A DNA stretch of 45,735 bases from Acidobacteriota bacterium. Its GTDB lineage: Bacteria; Acidobacteriota; Terriglobia; Bryobacterales; Bryobacteraceae. The position numbers and the translations under genes were made by a program. Shown one piece after another: positions 24,363 to 33,289 of the stretch. The stretch's first letter is position 1. Each line of letters starts with the position of its first letter. Under the pieces are notes generated by a model. The model was not told the DNA's origin. It did not search any database and saw nothing but the letters and a program-made list of their open reading frames with translations. Location: assembly GCA_018268835.1 (NCBI GenBank), contig JAFDVU010000037.1, forward strand, positions 1 through 45,735. The letters are read 5' to 3'.

Positions 24363-24650
24363 ATGGATTTACGTCCGTTGCACGATCGCGTGCTGGTTAA
24401 GCGCCTCGACGCCGCCGAAGAGGTGCGCGGAGGCATCATTATTCCGGATTCGGCGAAGGAGAAGCCGCAACAGGCCATGGTGGAAGCCGTTGGCAACGGC
24501 AAATTGCTGGATAACGGCGAGCGCGTTGCCCTCGACGTGAAGGCCGGCGACCGCATCCTGTTCGGAAAATATTCGGGAGCGGAGATCAAGGTGGAAGGCC
24601 AGGAGTACCTCATCCTGCGCGAAGACGAGATCCTCGGGGTCCTCGAATAA
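24363..24650 (+). CDS. groES: Co-chaperonin GroES (solitary)
   Basis: GroES caps the GroEL folding chamber. This 95-residue protein has the [11 protein letters not shown] start, the mobile loop [17 protein letters not shown] that touches GroEL, and the A-V-G-N-G-K and [15 protein letters not shown] segments, ending [15 protein letters not shown]. Length is normal. groEL is not next to it; an OmpH/Skp-like gene follows 51 bases later instead. No CIRCE inverted repeat is seen upstream; TACAAT at 24350-24355 resembles a -10 but is very close to the start codon. It may be a second groES copy or a split groESL arrangement. Confidence 0.95.
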   Translation: MDLRPLHDRVLVKRLDAAEEVRGGIIIPDSAKEKPQQAMVEAVGNGKLLDNGERVALDVKAGDRILFGKYSGAEIKVEGQEYLILREDEILGVLE

Positions 24651-24701
24651 CCTGTGATAGTCTGGTAGCTTACACAGCCCCAAATTTCAGGAGTTTGCTT
24701 C

Positions 24702-25244
24702 ATGGTATTACGGTCGGCGATGAGACCGCTTCTGGTCTGCTTTGCCCTGATTACGTGCGGCCACCTGGCCGACGCCCAGACCAAGGTGGGCGTCATCAAT
24801 ATGCAGAAGGCCGTGCTCGAGACGGCCGAGATTAAGGCGGCCAGCGCGGCCATGGAAGCCAAGTACAAGCCGCGTGTTTCGCAGATCGATCAGTTGAACA
24901 AGGAAATCGCCGCCATCAGCGACAACCTGCAGCGCAATGCCGGGAAACTGACGCCGCAGGCGGAAGCCACCATGAGCGCCGACGGTACGCGCAAGCAGCG
25001 CGAGGCGCAGCGCCTGCAGGAGGACCTGCAGACCGACGTCGACCACGAGCGCAACGACATTCTGGGTAAGGCCACCACGAAAATGCAGGCAATCGTCAAA
25101 CAGGTGGCAGACGGGAAGGGTCTCGACCTGGTCGTCGATGTGCCTTACACCGTGTTTTTCAAGGCGGGGCTGGATATCACCAGCGACGCTATCGCGGCAT
25201 ACGACAAGGCCTATCCGGCCTCTGCTCCGCCTGCCGCGAAGTGA
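24702..25244 (+). CDS. OmpH/Skp-like periplasmic chaperone
   Basis: The 180-residue protein opens with a signal peptide (R-P-L-L-V-C-F-A-L-I-T-C-G-H-L-A-D-A-Q, cleavage near residue 25). The mature part starts K-V-G-V-I-N-M-Q-K-A-V, the OmpH/Skp family hallmark, and continues in a long charged helical arm (E-A-K-Y-K-P-R-V-S-Q-I-D-Q-L-N-K-E-I) before returning to a beta-rich end with D-L-V-V-D-V-P-Y. Skp proteins hold unfolded outer membrane proteins in the periplasm. AGGAG at 24689-24693, eight bases before the ATG, supports the start. Encoded next to groES, it forms a local pair of folding helpers, although they act in different compartments. Confidence 0.85.
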   Translation: MVLRSAMRPLLVCFALITCGHLADAQTKVGVINMQKAVLETAEIKAASAAMEAKYKPRVSQIDQLNKEIAAISDNLQRNAGKLTPQAEATMSADGTRKQREAQRLQEDLQTDVDHERNDILGKATTKMQAIVKQVADGKGLDLVVDVPYTVFFKAGLDITSDAIAAYDKAYPASAPPAAK

Positions 25245-25426
25245 GCCATAATCGAAGAGTAGGCTCTTGATGGAGCGTTACCCGAAGCGGCGCGACCCGC
25301 CGGGGCGGGTAGCGTTTGCGAGCGCACGACCCTTGTCGGGGCGGCTCGGCGCGTCGGGCGTCGGGAACTGCCGGAGGGGATGGCCGGCGCGGGCACCCGG
25401 CGCCGGCGGAGAGCGTCTAACCTGGC
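25245..25426. other. 182-base gene-free stretch with strong palindromes
   Basis: No convincing gene is seen. Notable structure: GCCGGCGC and GCGCCGGC (25382-25389 with 25399-25406) form a perfect 8-bp stem around GGGCACCCG, and ACCCGC-CGGG-GCGGGT forms another stem near 25296-25311. GC content is very high. A short plus-strand frame from 25270 to 25443 (57 codons) is rich in Arg/Pro/Gly and overlaps the next start, so I do not trust it. A structured non-coding RNA is possible; I do not recognise a known class. Confidence 0.4.
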
Positions 25427-25879
25427 ATGGCAGGATACCTCGATAACTACGGAGCCGGCGTCGATCAGCGGATACGAAAAATCAAGATCATCGTGGTTTC
25501 GCTGATTGCCGTCATTCTCGCCGGCGGCGCTCTCTTCTACGAGTTTCACAATTTCCGCGAGGAGCGCCGTGTAAAGCAGTTTTTCGCGGCGCTGGCCGGC
25601 AAGGACTACAAGGCAGCCTACGCCATGTTCGGCTGCACGGACGCCAAGCCCTGTACCGCATACGCGTTCGACAAATTCATGGAAGACTTCGGGCCGGCGA
25701 GCGGGCACGACCCCTCGCGCGTGCGCATCGCCAAGAGCCGCTCCTGCGGCACCGGCGTGATCCTGACCCTGGATTACGGCCAGAACCGCCAGGACGCGCT
25801 GTGGGTGGAGCGCAAGAACATGAGCATCGGGTTCCCGCCGTTCGACGACGTGTGCCCTTCGGGGCTGGCGGGCAGGTAG
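25427..25879 (+). CDS. Membrane-anchored protein of unknown function
   Basis: This 150-residue protein has an N-terminal helix at about residues 21-39 (I-I-V-V-S-L-I-A-V-I-L-A-G-G-A-L-F) preceded by basic residues, so it is likely an inner-membrane anchor with the bulk outside the cytoplasm. The soluble part starts R-R-V-K-Q-F-F-A-A-L-A-G-K-D-Y-K-A-A-Y-A-M-F, a helix pattern seen in NTF2-like or DUF4878-like domains. It has three Cys pairs of possible oxidised type (C-T-D-A-K-P-C, S-C-G-T, V-C-P-S). I cannot assign a function. Citrate synthase follows after 43 bases on the same strand. Confidence 0.7.
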   Translation: MAGYLDNYGAGVDQRIRKIKIIVVSLIAVILAGGALFYEFHNFREERRVKQFFAALAGKDYKAAYAMFGCTDAKPCTAYAFDKFMEDFGPASGHDPSRVRIAKSRSCGTGVILTLDYGQNRQDALWVERKNMSIGFPPFDDVCPSGLAGR

Positions 25880-25922
25880 TTTTTAGATCGCGACTGGAGT
25901 TAACTTCATCAGGCGGAGTGGT

Positions 25923-27044
25923 ATGGCAACGACACCGGCAGGTCTCGAAGGCGTCATCGCGGGCGAAAGCGAAATTTGTTACATCGACGGTTATCAGGGC
26001 ATCCTGAGCTACCGGGGCTACAACATTCATACGCTGGCGGAAAACGCCATCTTTGAAGAGGTCGTCTTCCTGCTCTGGAACGGATGGCTGCCCAAGCAGG
26101 CGGAATTGGATCAGCTCCGGCACGCTCTGGCGGCCGAGCGGGAATTGCCGCCGGCGGTGGTGGAATTCCTCGGGGCCAACCCCAAGGTCAACACCATGGA
26201 CGTGCTGCGCACGGCGGTGAGCATGCTGGCGCTCTCCGACCCCGAGGCGCAGGACATGAGTTCCGAGGCGAACCTGCGCAAAGCCGTCCGTCTCATGGCC
26301 AGGACCGCGACCATCGTCACCACCTACGATCGCCTGCGCAACGGCAAGGACGTGATCCCGGGCGATCCCGCGCTGGGCTTCGCCGCCAACTTCCTGTACA
26401 CCCTGACCGGACGGCGCCCCGACGACGTGATGGAGCACGCCTTCGACGTCGCCCTCACGCTGCACGCGGACCACGAACTGAACGCCTCCACCTTCGCCGC
26501 GCGCGTGGTGGCGGCGACCCTGAGCGACATCTACTCGGCCGTCACCGCCGGCGTCGGCGCCCTCAAGGGGCCCCTGCACGGCGGCGCCAACCAGGACGTG
26601 ATCAACTGGCTGCTGCGGCTGGACGATGAGGATACCGCCATCGACGCGGTGAAGGACACGCTGGCCCGCAAGGTGAAGATCCCCGGCTTCGGCCACCGCG
26701 TGTACCGCACCGAGGATCCGCGCGCGACCCACCTGCGCGTGCTCAGCGAGGAACTCGGCAAGCGCACCGGCCACGAGAAGCTCTACCGCCTCTCGAAGAA
26801 GATGGAAGAGACCGTGAAGGCGGAAAAGAAGCTCAACCCGAACGTGGACTTCTACTCCGCCTCGGCGTATTACAGCCTGGGCATCCCGATCGATCTCTAC
26901 ACGCCGATCTTCGCCGTGAGCCGCATGTCCGGCTGGACCGCCCACGTGCTGGAGCAATACCGCAACAACCGCCTGATCCGCCCGCGCGCGGATTACAAAG
27001 GCAAGGCCGACGGGCAGCCATGGATCCCCATGGCGGAACGGTAA
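25923..27044 (+). CDS. gltA: Citrate synthase
   Basis: The enzyme condenses oxaloacetate and acetyl-CoA at the entry of the TCA cycle. The 373-residue protein is of the short dimeric class, and its catalytic residues are present: H219 in G-P-L-H-G-G-A-N, H258 in G-F-G-H-R-V-Y and D309 in V-D-F-Y-S-A. H184 sits in L-H-A-D-H-E-L-N-A-S, and the N-terminal Y-R-G-Y-N-I-H segment is normal. A 2-methylcitrate synthase role cannot be excluded by sequence alone, but no propionate genes are nearby. The ATG has AGGCGGAG upstream. A small zinc-ribbon gene follows after six bases and is probably co-transcribed. Confidence 0.95.
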   Translation: MATTPAGLEGVIAGESEICYIDGYQGILSYRGYNIHTLAENAIFEEVVFLLWNGWLPKQAELDQLRHALAAERELPPAVVEFLGANPKVNTMDVLRTAVSMLALSDPEAQDMSSEANLRKAVRLMARTATIVTTYDRLRNGKDVIPGDPALGFAANFLYTLTGRRPDDVMEHAFDVALTLHADHELNASTFAARVVAATLSDIYSAVTAGVGALKGPLHGGANQDVINWLLRLDDEDTAIDAVKDTLARKVKIPGFGHRVYRTEDPRATHLRVLSEELGKRTGHEKLYRLSKKMEETVKAEKKLNPNVDFYSASAYYSLGIPIDLYTPIFAVSRMSGWTAHVLEQYRNNRLIRPRADYKGKADGQPWIPMAER

Positions 27045-27050
27045 CCGGCC

Positions 27051-27323
27051 ATGGACGAGCGCGCGTTTTATAGCGAGTCCCAGACGACCAAGCCGGCGGT
27101 GCTCAACTGCCCCTACTGCCGGCAGCAGGAAACCTACGAGCTGCACTGGGTGGTCCGCAAGAAGAAGGACCGCCTGCCGGGCGGCGCCGATGAGCGCGAC
27201 CGCGCCAAGTTCGCCAAGGCGCAGAGCTACATGGTGCTGCTCGACAACAAGGTCTCCTGCCGCAATATGCGCTGCCGCAAGCCCTTCGACATCTCCGGCA
27301 TCAAGACCATGGCGTTTCTGTAG
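27051..27323 (+). CDS. Small zinc-ribbon-like protein
   Basis: The 90-residue protein carries two Cys knuckles: C-P-Y-C at about residues 20-23 and C-R-N-M-R-C at about 74-79, spaced by a Lys/Arg-rich region (V-V-R-K-K-K-D-R-L) and a helix (F-A-K-A-Q-S-Y-M-V-L-L-D-N-K-V-S). The second knuckle has four residues between Cys, unlike the standard two, but the pair could still bind zinc. The protein has no signal peptide and is probably cytosolic. It starts six bases after the citrate synthase stop, which suggests joint transcription, yet no functional link is evident. Confidence 0.7.
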   Translation: MDERAFYSESQTTKPAVLNCPYCRQQETYELHWVVRKKKDRLPGGADERDRAKFAKAQSYMVLLDNKVSCRNMRCRKPFDISGIKTMAFL

Positions 27324-27395
27324 ATTTCCCGTCGGCTATAAATCGCTATTCCCCACCCGGTGGTGGTTGTTCTACACTACCAGTGGAGGCAAGCC

Positions 27396-28634
27396 ATGTC
27401 GCAGAAGGATCTCCATGCAGACGTACACCCGCGCACCGCGATCCTGACCCGGGGGTTCGATCCCAAGCTGAGCGTGGGTTCGGCGAGGCCGGCGGTGTTC
27501 CGCAGTTCCACCTACGTGTTCGCCACCCCGGAGGAGGCCGAGCGCGCCTTCGCCATTACCACGGGCAAGATCAAGGTGGAAAACGGCGAGCGCGCCGAAC
27601 TGATCTACTCGCGCTTCTCGCATCCCAACGCGGAGATTCTGGAAGACCAGATTGTCCCGCTGGAGCCGGGAGCGACGCACGCCGCGGTGTTCAACTCCGG
27701 GATGAGCGCGATCATGACCGCGTTCTTTGCATTCGCCAGGCAGGGCAGCAGCATCGTTTACACCACGCCGCTCTACGGCGGGACCACGGGGCTGATCCAC
27801 AAGTTTCTGGAGCCGCTGGGCGTGACCGGTGTGCCGGTCGCGCCGGGGGATTCCTCCGGGTTGGAGAAGGCGATCCGCGAGGCGCGCGATCCGTCCATCG
27901 TGTACATCGAGACCCCGGCGAATCCGACCCTGACGATGATCGATATCGAACGCGCGGCGGGCGCCGCGGCGGCGCATCCGGCCAGGCCCGTGGTGATGGT
28001 GGATAACACCTTCCTCGGACCCACATTCCAACATCCGCTGGTGTGGGGCGCGAACGTCTGCCTGTACTCGGCCACCAAGTATCTCTCCGGGTACAGCGAC
28101 ATGTTGGGCGGCGTCGCCATCACCAACAGCGCTCCCGTGATTCAGAAGATCCGCGGCGCACGCGGGATGTTCGGCACCATCCTGCAGCCGGACGAGTGCT
28201 GGATCCTGGACGGGCGGCTCTCCACCGTGGCGTTGCGGATGAACCGGCAGAGCAAGAACGCGCAGCGCATCGCCGAGGCGCTCGACGGGAATCGCGCGTT
28301 CGAGCGGGTGATCTATCCCACACTGTTCACGGACCCCGAGCAGAAGCGCATCTTCGAAAAGCAGTGCGCGTATCCGGGCGCGCTGTTCAGCCTGGTATTC
28401 AAGGGCGGGAAGGATGCGGCGTTCGACTTCCTGCGGAGGATACGGATCGCGCGCAACGCGGTATCGCTGGGCGGGGTGGAGACGCTGGTATGCCATCCCA
28501 AGACCACCACGCACTCCGGGATGAGCGCGGCGGAACTGGCCGAGAGCGGGGTGACCGACGGCCTGGTGCGGATTTCGGTGGGGATCGAGGACTGGCGCGA
28601 TCTGCTGGCCGACTTCGAGCAGGCGCTCGATTAG
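27396..28634 (+). CDS. Cys/Met-metabolism PLP-dependent enzyme (cystathionine gamma-synthase family)
   Basis: The 412-residue protein belongs to the fold type I PLP family that includes cystathionine gamma-synthase, O-acetylhomoserine sulfhydrylase and methionine gamma-lyase. The PLP-binding Lys lies in Y-S-A-T-K-Y-L-S-G-Y-S-D; the family motif L-E-P-G-A-T-H-A-A-V-F-N-S-G-M-S-A-I is upstream of it, with the Tyr stacking motif Y-T-T-P-L-Y-G-G-T-T. The Y-S-R-F-S-H-P-N motif and the C-terminal H-S-G-M-S segment are also present. Which reaction is used cannot be decided. I start at M-S-Q-K-D because GGAGG lies seven bases upstream at 27385-27389, in preference to an upstream GTG at 27360. Confidence 0.9.
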   Translation: MSQKDLHADVHPRTAILTRGFDPKLSVGSARPAVFRSSTYVFATPEEAERAFAITTGKIKVENGERAELIYSRFSHPNAEILEDQIVPLEPGATHAAVFNSGMSAIMTAFFAFARQGSSIVYTTPLYGGTTGLIHKFLEPLGVTGVPVAPGDSSGLEKAIREARDPSIVYIETPANPTLTMIDIERAAGAAAAHPARPVVMVDNTFLGPTFQHPLVWGANVCLYSATKYLSGYSDMLGGVAITNSAPVIQKIRGARGMFGTILQPDECWILDGRLSTVALRMNRQSKNAQRIAEALDGNRAFERVIYPTLFTDPEQKRIFEKQCAYPGALFSLVFKGGKDAAFDFLRRIRIARNAVSLGGVETLVCHPKTTTHSGMSAAELAESGVTDGLVRISVGIEDWRDLLADFEQALD

Positions 28635-28646
28635 CAGCCCGCAAAT

Positions 28647-28664
28647 GCAGGCCCGCAGGCCTGC
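28647..28664. repeat. REP-like palindrome between convergent genes
   Basis: GCAGGCC (28647-28653) and GGCCTGC (28658-28664) form a 7-bp perfect stem with loop CGCA, followed by GCTACG. It lies in the 51-base gap between the convergent PLP enzyme and ABC permease genes. Short GCAGGCC...GGCCTGCGCTAC palindromes recur between genes in this type of genome from memory; it could also assist termination. Confidence 0.5.
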
Positions 28665-28685
28665 GCTACGAAAACCGGGCGCGCC

Positions 28686-29488
28686 TCAACTCAGGCTCTC
28701 CGCGCTGTAGCGCGCGATCAATCCGGTGCGCACGGCGTGCCGGTAGATGCGCGCGAAATACCAGCAGGCCAGCACCAGGTCGAGCGCCGCCAACGCCGCC
28801 GCCCACGCCAGAGCCGCGCCCGAAACGGTGCCGCCCGCGACGATCCGCCGCACCCCTTCGAAGACGTAGGAAGCCGGCAGCGCGCCGGAGACCACCCGCA
28901 TCCACGCCGGTAGCGTCGCAACCGGATAAAAGACCCCGGCGAACGGAGACAGCAACGCCGGGATCGGCCAGATGAACCACTCCGCCGCGGGTCCCAGCCG
29001 GAGCACGATGGCGCTGGCGAACACCCCCAGCGCGATTCCGAACAGAAACAGCGTGAGCAGAAACTCCACCAGCGCGATGCCGTAAGCCAGGAATGAGAGG
29101 CCGAAGATCCCGCCGGCCAATAGCAGCATCACCAGCAGACCCACGGCGCTGGTGGCGATGCTGGAAATCACCAGCCCGCCCAGGTACTCCCAGATCGAAA
29201 GCGGCGTGGCGAAGATGTTCAGGAAGTTGCGCGACCAGACGTCCTCGAAGAAGGCCATCGTGACGCCCTGCATGATGCGGATGAGAAAATCCCACAGCAG
29301 TACCGCGCCCAGCAGCGCCGGGATGAAGTTGAATCCGGCCGCGGAGACGCTGTTCAGGTACCGGCTGATGAAGCCCCACAGCACGATGTCGATCCCCACC
29401 CAGGCGAACAGCGGCACGATCCGCGCCGGGCTGCCGCGCAGCAGGTAGAAGTAGCGCAGGGCGATCGCCCCCATTCGCCGCGTGCGGA

Positions 29489-29492
<4 letters not shown>
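28686..29492 (-). CDS. ABC-2 type transporter, membrane subunit
   Basis: The 268-residue protein is the membrane half of an ABC-2 exporter. After a short basic N-terminus ([15 protein letters not shown]) it has six hydrophobic helices, starting [15 protein letters not shown] and ending [11 protein letters not shown]. The short motif [17 protein letters not shown] is typical of ABC-2 permeases near the last extracytoplasmic loop. The best start is a GTG overlapping the ATPase stop (TCGTGA), giving translational coupling; a Met six codons later is an alternative. The substrate is unknown; drugs, lipids or polysaccharides are all possible. Confidence 0.88.
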
Positions 29493-30262
<770 letters not shown>

Positions 30263-30355
30263 AAACCCAGTCTGCGGGATCGCCCGGCGGAACGCAACCC
30301 GGGACGCGGCGCGCCTTCTGGTAGCCTGTATTGGAAGCAGTCATCTGGAGCGATC

Positions 30356-31342
30356 ATGGACCAGCGGAAACTCGGTAACAACGGCCCCACGGTATCGATG
30401 CTGGGGCTGGGCTGCATGGGGATGTCGGAATTCTACGGGCCTTCGGACGAAGCCGAGTCGATCTTCGCCATCCACCGCGCGCTGGCGCTCGGAGTCAACT
30501 TCCTGGATACGGCGGACGCTTACGGCGTCGGCAAAAATGAGGAACTGGTGGGGCGCGCCATCCGCGACCGCCGCGACGGCGTGATCCTGGCCACCAAGTT
30601 CGCCAACGTCCGCGGACCCAACGGCGAGTTCGCCGGCGTGAACGGCCGGCCCGAATATGTTCGGCAGGCCTGCGACGCCAGCCTGCGGCGCCTCGGGCTC
30701 GATCACATCGACCTCTACTACCAGCATCGCGTCGATCCCCATACCCCGATCGAAGACACGGTCGGCGCCATGGCCGAACTGGTTCGCCAGGGCAAGGTGC
30801 GGTATCTGGGCATGTCCGAAGCCGCGCCGGCCACCATCCGCCGCGCCGCGCGCGTGCATCCCATCGCCGCGCTGCAGACGGAATACTCGCTGTGGTCGCG
30901 CGAACCCGAAAGCGAAATCCTGGCCACCTGCCGCGAGCTGGGCATCGGCTTTGTCGCCTACAGCCCGTTGGGACGCGGCTTCCTCACCGGACGCTTTCGC
31001 ACGCAGCACGACATCCCAGAAGGCGACTGGCGCCGCAACCATCCCCGTTTCCAGGGCGAGAACTTCACGCGCAATCTCGCGCTCGCCGGCGCCGTCAGGG
31101 AGATCGCCGCGGAGACCGGCTGCACGCCCGCGCAACTGGCGTTGGCCTGGGTGCTCGGCCGCGGTGAGGACATCGTCCCCATCCCCGGCACGAAACACGT
31201 GCGCTACCTGGAGGAGAACCTGGGAGCCGCCGCCGTGTGCCTGAGCGGGGAACAACTTCGCCGGCTCGACCAGGCGTTTCCGCCGGGCATCACCGCCGGG
31301 GAGCGCTACCACGAGCGCGGCATGCTCGCCATCAATCTGTAG
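30356..31342 (+). CDS. Aldo/keto reductase
   Basis: The 328-residue protein is an NADPH-dependent AKR that reduces carbonyls in the cytoplasm. It starts [23 protein letters not shown] and carries the catalytic set: D and Y in [12 protein letters not shown] in L-A-T-K-F-A, and H in Y-Y-Q-H-R-V-D-P. The NADPH-binding I-P-I-P-G-T-K-H segment is near the C-terminus. It is closest in style to the AKR13-type group with the YakC/IolS-like start. The ATG has CTGGAG six bases upstream. It reads divergently to the ABC exporter and is followed 14 bases later by a membrane peptide gene. Confidence 0.94.
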   Translation: MDQRKLGNNGPTVSMLGLGCMGMSEFYGPSDEAESIFAIHRALALGVNFLDTADAYGVGKNEELVGRAIRDRRDGVILATKFANVRGPNGEFAGVNGRPEYVRQACDASLRRLGLDHIDLYYQHRVDPHTPIEDTVGAMAELVRQGKVRYLGMSEAAPATIRRAARVHPIAALQTEYSLWSREPESEILATCRELGIGFVAYSPLGRGFLTGRFRTQHDIPEGDWRRNHPRFQGENFTRNLALAGAVREIAAETGCTPAQLALAWVLGRGEDIVPIPGTKHVRYLEENLGAAAVCLSGEQLRRLDQAFPPGITAGERYHERGMLAINL

Positions 31343-31356
31343 AGGAGGAACCGTAC

Positions 31357-31458
31357 GTGAAGCGACCTGTGCTGGAGGCCATGTTGAGCGACGTGCATCT
31401 TTGGGTGCCGGTCGCGGTGCTGATTTTCGGCGCGTCCCTGTTGCTGGTGATGCGATGA
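31357..31458 (+). CDS. 33-residue single-helix membrane peptide coupled to the sugar transporter
   Basis: A GTG at 31357 with GAGGAGG seven bases before it opens a 33-codon frame (M-K-R-P-V-L-E-A-M-L-S-D-V-H-L-W) that ends in a hydrophobic helix V-P-V-A-V-L-I-F-G-A-S-L-L-L-V-M-R. Its TGA overlaps the transporter ATG by four bases (ATGA). The strong ribosome site and coupling make translation likely. The peptide would form one membrane-spanning helix and may be a subunit or stabiliser of the transporter. I do not know a named family for it. Confidence 0.75.
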   Translation: MKRPVLEAMLSDVHLWVPVAVLIFGASLLLVMR

Positions 31459-32741
31459 GCGCCACGGCGGACACGCCTTCGCGCATGTCGCTGCACCGGC
31501 TCGGCGTGATTAGCGGACTCGCCGCCGGTGCCTGGCTGGGCGCCGCCGAAGCGCCCACCAAGCTGGTGACCGTGGGGTTCTCCCCGTTCGTCATCTCGCT
31601 CGGCATGGTCACGGGAGTTTTCGTCGCGCGCTGGACCGTGCCCATGGCGCTCAAGGGCACCTCCTACGTGCTGGCCGATCTCAAAGAGAAGGCCCACCTG
31701 ATCGTCTGGGCCGTGCTCGCCGGCATGTTGTGGGCCGTGGCCAACACCCTCACCGTGTTCGCCATCCGCAACGTGGGGCTCTCCATCGCCTTCCCCTTGT
31801 GGAACACCAACAGCCTGGTGGGACTCTTCTGGGGCTGGCTGCTGTTCGGCGAACTCCGCGGTTCGGCGCCGAAGGACTGGGCCAAGGTGCTGGCCGGGGC
31901 CGCCGCCATCGTCGCCGGAGCCTGCCTGATCGCCTACGCCACCTCGCACCAGAGCGGAGTGAGCCATGAACGCGCGGCCCTCGGCATCCTTGCCGCGCTC
32001 GGCGCCGGCCTGATGTGGGGCACCATGTACATTCCGTACCGCAAGGCCTACATCAGCGGCATGAATCCGCTCTCCTTCGTCACCGTATTCACCTTCGGCG
32101 AACTGGGCACCACCTTTGCCATGGCGCTGATCTTCCACGGCGGATCCTCCAGCCTCGCGGCGGAACTCACCCGCGTGCGTCCCGCGCTCTTCTGGCTCTT
32201 CCTGGGCGGCTTCTGCTGGGTGCTGGGCGACCTCTTCCAGCAGTACGCGGCCAAGTACATCGGGATCGGCCGCGGCATTCCACTCTCCAACACCAACCAG
32301 CTTTGGGGACTCGCCTGGGGCGCGCTGGTCTTCGGCGAACTTGCCGGGGTGAGCCCCGCCGGACGCGCCCTGGTCATCGCCGGCTCGCTGGTGATGATTG
32401 GCGGCGCCACCGCAATCGCATTCGCCGAGGCGCCGGCGGGCGAGCGGAACGCGTGGATGGCGGCCGTGCGGCGCGAGTGCGACCGCTATGGCATGGATCC
32501 AGCGCGCGTCGCCGCCGCCGTGGAAGGCACCGACGTGCTGGCCGCGGAACGCCCGCGCCGCCACTGGTGGGAAGCGCTCGTCGTGCTGGCCGCCATCGGC
32601 GCCTTCGTCTGGCTCGCGCAAGGCGCGGTGCGCCCGCCGATTCCGATGAACCTCGGTTGGATGGCCGTCCTTTGCATAGCCTCCCTCGCCTTCCTCGTGT
32701 TCTCCGCGGCGATGCTGTGGCGGCGGACGCGCTTCTCCTAG
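31455..32741 (+). CDS. Sugar-transporter-like protein of the DMT superfamily (GRP/GlcU-type)
   Basis: The 428-residue protein has about ten hydrophobic helices of the drug/metabolite transporter type. The first ones read G-V-I-S-G-L-A-A-G-A-W-L-G-A-A-E-A-P-T-K-L and I-G-I-G-R-G-I-P-L-S-N-T-N-Q-L-W-G-L. The internal pair F-P-L-W-N-T-N-S-L-V-G-L-F-W-G and I-P-L-S-N-T-N-Q-L-W-G-L-A-W-G shows the duplication expected of this family. Length and layout resemble GRP-family glucose/rhamnose porters rather than short EamA proteins. A 70-residue soluble segment lies between the last helices. I choose the ATG overlapping the membrane peptide stop. The substrate is unproven, although GH2 and sulfatase genes nearby hint at sugars. 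Confidence 0.85.
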   Translation: MSATADTPSRMSLHRLGVISGLAAGAWLGAAEAPTKLVTVGFSPFVISLGMVTGVFVARWTVPMALKGTSYVLADLKEKAHLIVWAVLAGMLWAVANTLTVFAIRNVGLSIAFPLWNTNSLVGLFWGWLLFGELRGSAPKDWAKVLAGAAAIVAGACLIAYATSHQSGVSHERAALGILAALGAGLMWGTMYIPYRKAYISGMNPLSFVTVFTFGELGTTFAMALIFHGGSSSLAAELTRVRPALFWLFLGGFCWVLGDLFQQYAAKYIGIGRGIPLSNTNQLWGLAWGALVFGELAGVSPAGRALVIAGSLVMIGGATAIAFAEAPAGERNAWMAAVRRECDRYGMDPARVAAAVEGTDVLAAERPRRHWWEALVVLAAIGAFVWLAQGAVRPPIPMNLGWMAVLCIASLAFLVFSAAMLWRRTRFS

Positions 32742-32831
32742 CGCGTCCCCGGCACCACGATCCGCGCCTATCCGTGGCCCACTCCCTGCGGCGTTCTTCT
32801 CTACCCCCCGCGGAAATGTGGCCGCCACCGA

Positions 32832-32860
32832 TTGACCTCGCCCCCCAACCGGCGTAATCT
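32832..32860 (+). promoter_or_regulatory. Sigma-70-type promoter for the following small gene
   Basis: TTGACC (32832-32837) and TAATCT (32855-32860) are separated by 17 bases, matching the standard spacing; the -35 agrees with the consensus at five of six positions and the -10 at four. The start codon lies 28 bases downstream, with AAAGGAG at 32874-32880 in between. Confidence 0.65.
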
Positions 32861-32888
32861 TCGGTTGAAAGCGAAAGGAGCCGGTCCC

Positions 32889-33224
32889 ATGGCAAAGAGA
32901 ATTCATCACATGGGCATGACGCTCACTAAGAAGAACCACGACCGCTTCCACCGCGCCGCGCCCGCCCTCCCACCGAAGCAGCACGAGGCACTGATGAAGC
33001 AAATGAAGATTACCAGGGAACAGGACGAAGAGTGGCATCGCACGCACCTGACCCTCGCCGAGCAGCGCGCTCAGGGACTCAAGCCCGTCGATCCCTTCGC
33101 TCTCGGCGGCGGCTTCCTCGCCTGGTGCGTTCAGCACGGCTGGCTGGTACATAAAGGCGGCACGTACTTCGCCTCCAAAGAGGGGCTTCGCGAACTGCGC
33201 AGCCAATTTGAAATCTCGCTCTGA
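32889..33224 (+). CDS. Small basic protein of unknown function
   Basis: I do not recognise this 111-residue protein. It starts at an ATG with AAAGGAG eight bases upstream, following a good sigma-70 promoter, so it is probably its own transcription unit. The first ~20 residues (M-A-K-R-I-H-H-M-G-M-T-L-T-K-K-N-H-D-R-F-H-R) are rich in His and basic residues. The middle is helical and charged (H-E-A-L-M-K-Q-M-K-I-T-R-E-Q-D-E-E-W-H-R-T-H). The C-terminal G-G-G-F-L-A-W-C-V-Q-H-G-W-L-V-H-K-G-G-T-Y-F-A-S-K-E-G-L-R-E-L looks like a small winged-helix-type hairpin. No signal peptide or membrane segment. DNA binding is only a suggestion. Confidence 0.7.
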   Translation: MAKRIHHMGMTLTKKNHDRFHRAAPALPPKQHEALMKQMKITREQDEEWHRTHLTLAEQRAQGLKPVDPFALGGGFLAWCVQHGWLVHKGGTYFASKEGLRELRSQFEISL

Positions 33225-33289
33225 TCCGCCGTCCGCCGCCGGAATTTACGAAGCTCGATGATGCCGCGCGGCGCAGCGGCATAAAATCG

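Noticed and set aside
25270..25443. 57-codon plus-strand frame in the gene-free stretch
   Set aside because: Poor composition (Arg/Pro/Gly), no ribosome site, overlap with the next gene start; structure of the DNA seems the stronger signal.
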